Shown here in pieces: positions 49,701-57,996 of a stretch of DNA of 64,000 nt. This DNA comes from Siniperca chuatsi (taxonomy: Eukaryota > Chordata > Actinopteri > Centrarchiformes > Sinipercidae), in assembly GCF_020085105.1 (NCBI RefSeq), contig NC_058047.1, forward strand, positions 22,400,001-22,464,000. The letters run 5' to 3'. Position numbers and translations under genes: made by a program. The notes beneath the pieces are model-generated. The model had not been told where the DNA came from. It did no database searches and saw only the letters and a list, made by a program, of their open reading frames with translations. Within the stretch, counting starts at the first letter, position 1. Each line of letters starts with the position of its first letter.

Positions 49701-52151
49701 GTCAGTGTTAAGCAATGAAAGTAAGTGAGCTTTAATTACTTTCATTAAGTGTCACTCCACCCACAGTAGCCTGACCTGATCACCGAAATTATCCTTTCAG
49801 TGCTTACACACCACAATTAAACAGAGGTAGAGGTATACAGCGTGTGTGTGCATCCCCAACCTTGCTCCAGTTGCAGTGATCCTCAACACTGTCAATCGAC
49901 AAGGCAATCATCTTCACACCTCTTTTCTTGAACTCATCGCTGATCCGTGCGGCACAGGCGAGCTCAGTGGTGCAGACAGGAGTGAAGTCCCTTGGGTGGG
50001 AGAACAGGATACCCCATCTACAGAGGAAAAACAGACAAAGAAATGGAGGTCTTTGCTCTACACGTCATTTTCTTCAGCCTACACTCATGTATTCCTATTT
50101 AAAACTGATCTTGCATAAAGTTCAGAGTTTATGGACTGGCCATGTTACGTCCTATGCACAAGTTCAAGTAATCAAGCTAAATGAAGTGGACTAAAGGTCA
50201 AACCTGCACAGAGTTAAAATAATATTTGCTTCCATGTCCCCGAGTATTAAATGCACCTTACATAACTAATTTCTTAACATGTACATTTATTCAGTCTTAT
50301 GTGTTTTCTGTATTTATGTCCGTTGTTGTGCATTTGCGTCTTGATGCACCCATGTTTCCCATAGAGTCTAGAATTTAAGAAGAGCCAAAAAAAAAAAAAA
50401 AGAGAGAAAGAGCACAAGCAGTGGGAGTTGAGACAACAGAAGAGGAAGAAATGGCTATAAAAAAAAAGAAAGACAGAGAACATTGAGTCTCAGTAGAGGA
50501 AATTCCAGCCACAGATTGAAGCAACAGGTGTCTGTGAATCTGGCAGACTCAAGCTCAAGACATTAAATCCAGCTGTGTTGTACTGAAAATAAACAATGTG
50601 TTTGACAAGGAGGGGGTGAAGGGTAAGACGGATGCAACAACATCACTGTGTAACACTTGAAATTGTTGGAATCACATGGGTTTTCTGCCTCACATGATTC
50701 CTGTGGAATTACTCATCAATGTGTTGTAATGTGCTATCACAAGGCAGGGGCAAGAGAACAGCTTTGCTCCTCACAGGCATTTTGATCACCTGATTATGGA
50801 GTGACCAGAAGCCTCGATTAGATTGGGGCCATCCCAATTTGTTCAAGTAGAACAAACCCTAGACACTGACACAGTTGCTAAGGGGAATGTGTTGAGATGC
50901 TGGACTTGATTTAAACATTGACAAGAAGTAAAAAAACAAATCATTTGATTTTTTGCTGCAAAACCCTCTGCTTTAAATTTGTATTAAACAACATAGTCCA
51001 CACATGGGCTATTCTAAGACAATTGATACTTGTGTTTTTTGCTCTGCTGGGTTTGCAAATTGTGACTTTTCCACTTGGCTACCACTAAGGAAAGGAGGTA
51101 GGCCTAGTTATTAATATGCAGTTATTATAACTGGGTGGTTTCCTTATTTTGACACCATCACGAAATTAGAGCCAGTTACACTGTTGCAACACCATATCTG
51201 ATCATTCACTGCACGCCCAACCTTCAGGATAAGCAAATACAGGGGGGATCAAGAGAGAATAGAAGATGCACAGTCAAACACGTAGAATTAGATTACTCTG
51301 AAAAGTTTTTAGAAACGGCTTTAATTTTTATGTTGTTCAACCCACTATATTGGAACAGGTAAATACTGTTAAAATCATTCAAATAGCGATTGCATTAAGT
51401 TGTTGGAGCATGATACTCTGCCTATGTTCATCAAAGGCAATAGTAATCCTTTCTCTCTGCTGTTATACAAAAAAACAGCTGAGAAAGCAGGGTTGGGCAT
51501 TAGAGCTGATGCCAACATGGGTGCAAGCAATGAAGCACAGTTCCAAGTTCACACAAACAATACAGGCCTTGTCCTGACTGCGCTTACACCTCACTGAGTC
51601 TGGCTGCCATTGCTCGGTCTACCGCTAGGACCGCTCTATGTTGATTTTATCCATTCAAAAACACAAATATAACTGTTTAAAGCTTGTAAAAAAAAATGTG
51701 TATGTGTATTATATCACATTTATGGTATATTATCATTTTCTAATCCAACCAGTCATGCTTGTGTAATGCTGTCTGTGTCAGCCAGCAGGTGTCTCATTGC
51801 TGTCACAGTGAGATCGCGGTTCAAGTCCCTCTCTGGACTGGTGTGTCAGGTCGCTATAAAACCAGGCGCCTGGGTTTTGAATTCAGAATGAATCCTTACT
51901 CAGATCAGGGGACGCGCAAGCTTCTCAGTCTCACAGCCCGCACACACCCAGCTACCATGGCTCAATCAAATGGTGCACGGTTACAAGCACATTTCAACCC
52001 TCGGAATAAAACAAAGGAGTTACAATGTGATTGCCTGTACGGGAAGCTTGCGCACTTACGAGCTTCCCAGGAAATCGTGGAACTTGATCTTGCCGATGGT
52101 GGTGTCGGCCTCGAAGTTGGGGAACTCGTCTCCCAACAGAAGTCCAGGCAT
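45881..52151 (-). CDS. prdx6: Peroxiredoxin 6 (1-Cys peroxiredoxin), complete, five coding exons
   Basis: Prdx6 is a cytosolic and lysosomal bifunctional enzyme: a glutathione-dependent 1-Cys peroxidase that also has calcium-independent phospholipase A2 activity. Coding exons on the minus strand are 52151-52060, 50017-49861, 47983-47840, 47211-47065 and 46006-45881, giving 666 nt including stop (221 residues; human is 224). The peroxidatic cysteine is Cys46 in PVCTTE. The lipase-type motif GSSWG (residues 29-33) puts the nucleophile at Ser31, with His25 and Asp138 matching human His26 and Asp140. Thr175 in ATPVDW matches the human MAPK site Thr177. The C-terminus KKYLRYTQP is diagnostic. Human Cys91 is Ser90 here, as expected for a 1-Cys enzyme. 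All introns are GT-AG, but the intron 2 donor (AAG|GTTGGG) is weak. The start is set by the family N-terminus [13 protein letters not shown]. It is divergent from plpp6. Confidence 0.97.
46318..46645. repeat. Palindromic element family A, copy 7 (prdx6 last intron)
   Basis: This partial copy carries GCTAAGCTAAGCTAACT, TTGTAGCTTCATATTTA and TTATCTAATTCTCAGCAA, the right-half landmarks of the family A element seen six other times in the window. Its ends are degraded. It lies in the intron between prdx6 exons 4 and 5. Confidence 0.65.
46672..46735. repeat. (TAA)n and A-rich microsatellite
   Basis: A run of ATA/TAA units (46672-46699) leads into an A-rich stretch with AAAAT repeats, just downstream of family A copy 7 in the last prdx6 intron. 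Confidence 0.9.
48041..48081. repeat. Perfect 18-bp hairpin in prdx6 intron 2
   Basis: The arm AGTATCCTAAGTTAATCA (48041-48058) is exactly reverse-complementary to 48064-48081, with a 5-nt loop. The following bases AAGTTAATACTGAC can also pair with the upstream GTCAGTAT, giving an alternative fold. It lies 58 nt upstream of exon 3 on the plus-strand map, inside the intron. Confidence 0.8.
48762..49093. mobile_element. Small inverted-repeat element (MITE-like) in prdx6 intron 2
   Basis: The left end TTAAAAGGTGCAGTGTGTAA and the inverted right end (ACATACTGGTCCTTTAAA on the plus strand) are imperfect terminal inverted repeats. The left end followed by TTTAGGAGGATCTATTGGC is a recurrent teleost sequence. 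No coding capacity is seen. It lies within the intron, between exons 2 and 3. Confidence 0.6.
49094..49445. repeat. AT-rich low-complexity tract in prdx6 intron 2
   Basis: About 350 bases are built almost only of A and T in variants of AATTTAATTT and AAATTAAAT, with many short inverted matches between them. It follows directly on the MITE-like element. No gene is seen. Confidence 0.85.
51755..51930 (+). repeat. Possible tRNA-derived SINE fragment in prdx6 intron 1
   Basis: GGTTCAAGTCC at about 51,817 is a perfect match to the RNA polymerase III B-box consensus GGTTCRANYCC. I could not find a convincing A-box at the expected distance, and the flanks do not fold as a T-arm, so this is not a functional tRNA gene. 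A decayed SINE is the likeliest explanation. Confidence 0.3.
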
Positions 52152-52194
52152 GTCGCTCTTCTCAGCAGCTCAGACACAAGAGAAAGAAAGGGGA

Positions 52195-52330
52195 TTGCCT
52201 GCCTGGCTGGCCTTCTTCTTATTATTATTAATCTTGTTTTACGGCGGTTGGCATCCAGCTTATTGGTGCATTTCCGCCACCTTCTGCTCCGGAGTGTGGA
52301 TCAGGCAATAGACGTACAATCTAAATCATA
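52195..52330 (+). repeat. Dispersed-repeat-like segment just upstream of prdx6
   Basis: The segment contains TTTTACGGCGGTTGGCATCC, then CAGCTTATTGGTGCAT and CCGCCACCTTCTG, which I recognise as a pattern recurring in teleost genomes. It begins about 45 nt upstream of the prdx6 ATG and so may contribute promoter or 5' UTR sequence. The repeat family was not identified. Confidence 0.4.
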
Positions 52331-53104
52331 TGACGCCTGGCTGGCCTGCAGTGATCAGCACCACATGAACGGACCCGGATAGGGGCGGGGTTAACTTCAA
52401 TTACGTAGGTCGAGCGTTTTTTTTAAATACTTTAACAACTTTGTTAAAATAACAAACACATTACAAGCAGAAAAGCAAAAAATAAAATGTATAAATAGGC
52501 CTATATATACAAACAAATGTATGCAAATAATTAATACATTTATAAAATAAACAATCAATTTAATAAATAATATAAATAATAATCTTGTCCACAATGTCTC
52601 TTAAAAGAAGGGATGTCTTCAGAGTTTTTTTGTTTTTGCAGATCTTACAGACAGAATTATAGACAGTCTAAAGTTCTACATAAAACAAGGACACATTTGG
52701 TAGAAATTGAAGAAATCTGACCTCCGCTGCTTTAAATAGCCTGAGCCTTTAAAAAAATGAAACAAAATATTTGTGACCTGGTTTTAATGATTTATGTCTT
52801 AAAAAAGAAGAACAATGGAAGAACAATGGAGCTTAGTGAAAAGTCAGTAAGTATTGAGAGACAGGCGTTGGGTTTGATCTTTTCATGGAGTTTACAGACA
52901 GTGAGAAAAACGAAATAACTCCACCATTATCCTTTAAAACATTTCCGATATGAGAATTATTACATCATTCAAAGAGATCCTTTCCACCGAGGCACAATCT
53001 AGGGATTACTAAGGGTCCTTAACTCAGAAACCAGCTCTCCAACTCTTTTATTTGATTTCATTTTATTCTATTTATTTCTATTTTAGGGTCAATGCAATGT
53101 GACT

Positions 53105-53118
53105 GCTGCCATAGCAAC
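53105..53118. promoter_or_regulatory. RFX-type X-box (imperfect palindrome)
   Basis: GCTGCCATAGCAAC matches the palindromic X-box GTTGCCATGGCAAC at 12 of 14 positions. It lies about 250 nt upstream of the plpp6 start codon, within the divergent interval shared with prdx6. RFX factors bind such sites in ciliary and other promoters. Function here is inferred from the match only. Confidence 0.45.
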
Positions 53119-53144
53119 GTGTCCAGGAGTCAGAGGAAACCGCT

Positions 53145-53150
53145 CACGTG
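53145..53150. promoter_or_regulatory. CACGTG E-box in the plpp6 upstream region
   Basis: A perfect palindromic E-box (USF/MYC/TFE type) lies 27 nt downstream of the X-box and about 215 nt upstream of the plpp6 ATG. A hexamer occurs often by chance, so the call rests on its position in a proximal promoter. Confidence 0.35.
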
Positions 53151-53205
53151 TAAGTTTCTAGAAGAACACAATTTCCCAGGTAGCTTTGCGAATAGAACAA
53201 CAAAG

Positions 53206-53265
53206 ATGGCGATTCAGCTCAATGTAACTGGACGTGATATGAATTGTGAAACGTACAACAGATGA
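53206..53265 (+). other. Upstream ORF in the probable plpp6 5' UTR
   Basis: A 19-codon ORF starts with ATGGCG, ends in TGA, and stops 99 nt before the plpp6 start codon. The sequence AAGATGGCG around the ATG also resembles a YY1 site, which often sits just downstream of a transcription start. So this may be a translated uORF, a promoter element, or both. The transcription start is not known. Confidence 0.35.
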
Positions 53266-53364
53266 GCTAAAGGAGCGACAACCCGCACAGCACTGCAGAA
53301 AATTTACCACTGCGGTGCAGCTACATCACACCTACGTGTCTACGTCGGTACATTAACAGACAAA

Positions 53365-56300
53365 ATGCCTTCTCCTAAAGCTAAAAACACCGGTCGCAGC
53401 GGAGGAAGCCCGGTGCTCGGCAGCTCCAACGGCCGCTACGACTTCATGTCGCTGACGAAGCCGATTAACCGGTCCTCGCCGCCGCACCTCCTTCAGCGGC
53501 AGGGCTCCGACACAACCACCGCCCGCCTCCGAGCCTCGGAGAGCCCCACTCGGCGCCGGGGCTCCAGCTCCTCCACGGGCTCGGCGAGCGGTCAGGGGCT
53601 TCCAGAAGAGGACGGTATACGGCTCAACCCGTCCTTCATCCGCGTAGCGCTCAGCTCCCTGCTCGCCATCGACCTGTGGCTGTCCAAGCGGCTGGGGGTG
53701 TGTGCCTGTGAAGACTCGTCCTGGGGCAGTGTGCGCCCGTTAATGAAGCTGATAGAGATATCGGGACATGGCATCCCTTGGCTGGCTGGTACCGCCTACT
53801 GTCTGTATAAGAGTGACAGTGCTACAGGACAAGAAGTTATGCTCAACCTTCTCATGGGTAAAAAAAAAACGCTATTTGTGTTCCTCCATATGTCACTCCG
53901 TGTCTCTCTAGGAGGGAATTAACACAGAAATCTTTCTTCCCTTGTTTTCATCTGCCATGCGCAGTTCTTCTATCAGAGCTCACAAGTGATCCCACCTCCC
54001 ATGAGCATTTATGTTCATTTTCTGACCCATTTTAACTTCCCTGCAGTGCTGGCAGGTTCTCACCTCATCTGTTGTTCATTCTGGCCCTAATCCATATCTG
54101 TGCAGTTTCCCCTACCCATCTCTAGTTATAACCTACATGTTGTTTCCTATAATATATCTCGTCCCATACTAGTGTAAATCACGTCAGCTTGGCAAACAGG
54201 TGAATTCTTCTGATTTGCAAATTGTTATATTGTGTGAAATGTAGAAAGAAGTGCCATCTAAGTGATGTCTTATTTTGTTGTGACTTCTCTGTGCCTTCAG
54301 AGGGTGGAGTCCAGTCAGCTGTGGTAGCCTGCTCCAGATAATCCTGAATTTGTCTGACTGACACTTTGTGAGACCACAGGAAGGAAATATATACTATGAG
54401 GAAGTAGTGAGGTTGGTTTCAAGATTATCAGAAAAGCGAGGTGTACACCAGTGCAAGCTGCAATGCAGGCCCATCAGAATTAAAACACATCACACCACCA
54501 AGCTTTATTCACTAAATGTTTTCTGCTATCTTGTCTTCATTAGGAGGGTCCCACCATGAGTACAGCATGGTGGGCTGGAGAAGAGTTGGGAGAGGGGTTT
54601 TGAAGCTCACACTGGTCTTCAGTTAATCAGACATAGCACAGCCGTTTTTTTTTTTTTTTACTTTAGATTGATTTATGAACGGTAATGCAGCTTTTACTTG
54701 GATTGCGTCACTTAACAGTCAGTAAAAATCTATAAGGAATTAAAACAAATTCTGCAAGCCAATAGGCGCCCCTCATTTGAACTTTCTTCACTGAAACCTG
54801 TAAGTGCACTGGCGCATCCAGTTTGTACATCAAGAATGGCTTATTGTCAGAGGAAGAGGATTTGTGTGTGTTTGGCGTTTTCAGTGCCACAGTATTTGAG
54901 AGAGGTCACATTATGTTCCCACATATGTTCTCAGAGGTCTGGTTGTTTTGCCCAGTAACACGAGCCCACAATGGCAGTTTACTGTGTATACTTAATTTTT
55001 CATTTTGCTTGACATGAACTTTTCTGACTTGTTTTTTTCCTGTGTGTGGGTGAATGTTTTTTTCAGGTGGCAGTAATTATGAGGCAGGTAGAGGCAAGTC
55101 TGCCTCTATAGCTGCATTTTGCTCAGGTTAGAGAAGCTGTGAAGAATGCTTTCTGCATCTGTCTGTGGTTTATCAGACAGAGGGGGGATCTCACCTCGCT
55201 GTTTTTCAGGAAGTACTGCTGCAATAGGGAAGATTGCTTCAAGGGTACACTGAATGTTAATAGTATTGGATAAATAATTTATTTTTGCCACCAAACATCA
55301 GTGGTCATTTAATATTTAGCAGTCAACCCTCCTGAATGCCTGATCTTAGACAGTAAGCAACAGTCTTTGGTCCTCTGTATAGACCGTTTTATCTGCATTA
55401 AGATAGACCTGTTTTAACCACCAGAAGGCTGTTTTTAAGAGGTATTAAATGATTGTGCATGTAAGCCAGGTAAGAATTAAGAAAATCCCACTTCATCATA
55501 ATTACTTGAAGCCACCGTTTCTTCAGGATTCTGACATGGACAAAATACTGCCCTCAAATCAAAATGACAACTTATAAATGAAACAGCAGGCTGCAGTTCA
55601 ATTTCTGAGCCAGTTGTACACTCTAGTTATGAAACACGGCTTTTAACAACAGCAGTTATTTGACTATTGAGTAGTTTCTATAATTAAGTAAATGTACTGT
55701 TGCATATTCATTTTGCTGATATCCTTTCATTGGACTCCCGGCTGCGGTTGGCTCAGTGCCTCCTGAAAGTTGCATACATTTTTCAGCACTGCAGCCCTGG
55801 AGAACATCAAGGACTTGTTCACACAAAATACTTTTATATGGTCAATGCAATGACACAAATTAAATAAATTCCACTGGGCCAAAGTGGAGGGCAGCTACCA
55901 CCCTTTTTAAATATAAGCTGCAGACATAAGCCGCAGGTTTCCTCCAGATATGATCAGCAATGCTCTGTATACGGTAGCTCACATTTATTCATTGTACTAT
56001 CACAGTTAGTTACCCATGTCTATCCCATATCAGCCATGCTGTCTATATTTACTGGATGTGAGGATTTAATACATACAGTTTTAAATAAAATTGTACAAGC
56101 TGTGCCTGAAAGCCCCGTAGGGACCAGTAGTTTGCCTCAAATACACTGTTCTTGATCTCCAGTTAAACGGGAGCCAACTTTGTGAGACTGCAGGGCATCC
56201 ATTTTGACTTGTAATCGCAGAAAGCACAGGTGCAACTAATAACATCAAGGATAGCTCTGCTCCATATAAGTGTGCCGCTGGGCCTCTGAGCCAGCATGCA

Positions 56301-57373
56301 CGATAGGCCTTTTTTACAGAAGACATTTTGGCATGTCACAGTAGGAAAAGCTCAAATTAATGAGGGTCCTGGCATTGTTCATGTTGGCTCACTGTCACAC
56401 TGTCATGGCTTACTGGGACACTTGAATAGAACAGAGCCATTGTTAATGATTTCAGTAACACCTGTGCTTTTCCTGCTACACCCTGACACACCTAAATGGA
56501 CTGTAGCCATTATCACTGTTATTAATTACACCTGTGTTTGACAGTAGTGAGAAAGTTCTATTCTGGATCATCATTGTCAGGTTTTGTGAATCTGGATAAC
56601 TTAAGTCTACGGTGAACTAACAGTCAAACTCGCACATCACCTGATCTGCTTTGTGCAATTGACCAATTAACATTTGCTCTGGGCAATACATGTTTGTAAA
56701 TCTACTGCACTATAGGACAGGCCACATTTACCAGTCTTGGGGTTGTGAGTAGACACTTTCCTTTACCAAAAATTACTTTTTATAGGCTGGCTCTGACTTG
56801 TGTAAATCATCCCAACAAAAGAAACTAAGCTATTAGGTGACATCGGTTTGCTTACCAAGCCATCTATGTTTCTATTGTGATGCAAATCTGCGCCAAGGAC
56901 AATAACCACTTCAAGTGTCTCATATCTGTTTGCCAATGGCTTTTGCATTAATACTGCTTTGTTTCTTCATACAGTATAACACATCTCCCCCTTCATCCCC
57001 TCCAGGCCTGCTGTTGGACCTGGTCCTGGTTACCATTGTTAAGGCAGTGGTGCGTCGGCGTCGGCCAGCGCATAACCGTATGGACATGTTTGCCACCTTT
57101 TCCGTGGACCGCTACTCCTTCCCTTCGGGCCATGCCACCCGTGCCGCTATGTGTGGGCGGTTCCTGCTGGCTCACCTCGTGCTGGCTGCCCCTCTCAGGG
57201 TCCTCGTCCTGCTGTGGGCCGGCCTGGTGGGGCTGAGCCGAGTGCTGCTGGGCAGGCACAATGTGACTGACGTGATGTTTGGATTCTGGATGGGCTATTG
57301 CCAGTATAAACTTGTGGAGATGCTGTGGCTCTCACCTCAAACCCTGCAAGGGCTGCTGGGGCAGTTAGTTTAA
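53365..57373 (+). CDS. plpp6: Phospholipid phosphatase 6 / polyisoprenoid diphosphate phosphatase, complete, two exons
   Basis: Plpp6 (formerly PPAPDC2) is a membrane PAP2-family enzyme that dephosphorylates presqualene, farnesyl and geranylgeranyl diphosphates. Coding exons are 53365-53857 and 57006-57373, joined within a Gly codon (ATG G|GTAAAA ... CCAG|GC), giving 286 residues (human about 295). The first 85 or so residues are Ser/Pro/Arg-rich and low in complexity. The conserved block LNPSF...AIDLWLSK...[11 protein letters not shown] follows. The three PAP2 signature motifs are present: KAVVRRRRP (177-185), PSGH (204-207) and [12 protein letters not shown] (242-253), with His207 and His249 as the expected catalytic pair and Asp253 supporting His249. 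Hydrophobic membrane segments lie near 92-112, 133-148, 158-178, 217-241 and 253-272. The ATG has A at -3 and begins the family-typical MPSP. Exon 1 is GC-rich and CpG-dense. The 3.1 kb intron contains no other gene I can support. Confidence 0.96.
53858..57005 (+). other. plpp6: Intron of plpp6
   Basis: A 3.1-kb GT-AG intron with a GTAAAAAAAA donor and a CCTCCAG acceptor. No repeats beyond a poly-T run near 54,650 and no nested gene were seen. Confidence 0.8.
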
Positions 57374-57990
57374 TATTAAGGACCGAAGGAGGAGGTGACA
57401 TGGAGGTTTAAATCTTGATTGTAAGAGCGCCTGCACACCTTTTGTGTTTTAGACTCATATATAAATGAAATGTATTATTTTACTTTTGACTAGAGAAGAG
57501 AGGTCTATCAAACACAGTTTTGGTCTGCTGTTATCTGACACTTAAGTTCAAAATCCCACTTTCAGCCCTCACTTTAAGGTTGCAGTGACTAGCCTGTCTG
57601 TAGTAGATAGTACAGGATTTGTCAGAATAGACCAGTGAGAAGCAGATTTGTCCAGATTACCTCCTGCGGCCACCTCACTCCCCTTACCGGCCTGATTCAC
57701 GGACAATATGAAGTAAACTCCTTTTTAACTCTAACAGTTGTTTTGGACACTGGAAATGATTTAAACTGCAAGTATACTTTTGTTGCTAAGGGAGTGTTAA
57801 TTTCAAAGTCTGACTCAGATATACCCTAAAATTTTACATCGCAGAGGAGAGGTATAATAATTAATGTGAATCATTTTCTTTAGAAAATACCCCCACTTTT
57901 TTCTTCAACTAAGCTTTATTCAATTAATGCAGAAGCAAACAGCAATAAGTAGTTAAAAAAGTACTGTAAAAATACTGTAGTATAAAAGTT

Positions 57991-57996
57991 AATAAA
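57991..57996 (+). promoter_or_regulatory. plpp6: Candidate plpp6 polyadenylation signal AATAAA
   Basis: AATAAA lies about 620 nt downstream of the plpp6 stop codon and is the first clear hexamer I noticed there. The 3' UTR would then run from 57,374 to about 58,010. Other downstream signals are possible. Confidence 0.45.

Larger units (their letters stand above)
52152..53364. promoter_or_regulatory. Divergent intergenic/promoter interval of prdx6 and plpp6
   Basis: The start codons of prdx6 and plpp6 are about 1.2 kb apart in head-to-head orientation. From the prdx6 side it holds a dispersed-repeat-like segment (52,195-52,330), then an AT-rich stretch (52,420-52,600), then unremarkable sequence. 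On the plpp6 side lie an X-box, an E-box and the AAGATGGCG motif. No TATA box was noticed for either gene. Co-regulation is possible but not shown. Confidence 0.6.

Noticed and set aside
51810..51890. tRNA gene in prdx6 intron 1
   Set aside because: The B-box is present, but there is no T-arm pairing, no A-box and no acceptor stem.
51759..52382. 207-codon plus-strand ORF
   Set aside because: Runs antisense through a SINE-like segment, prdx6 exon 1 and the upstream repeat; openness is largely a shadow of the prdx6 exon.
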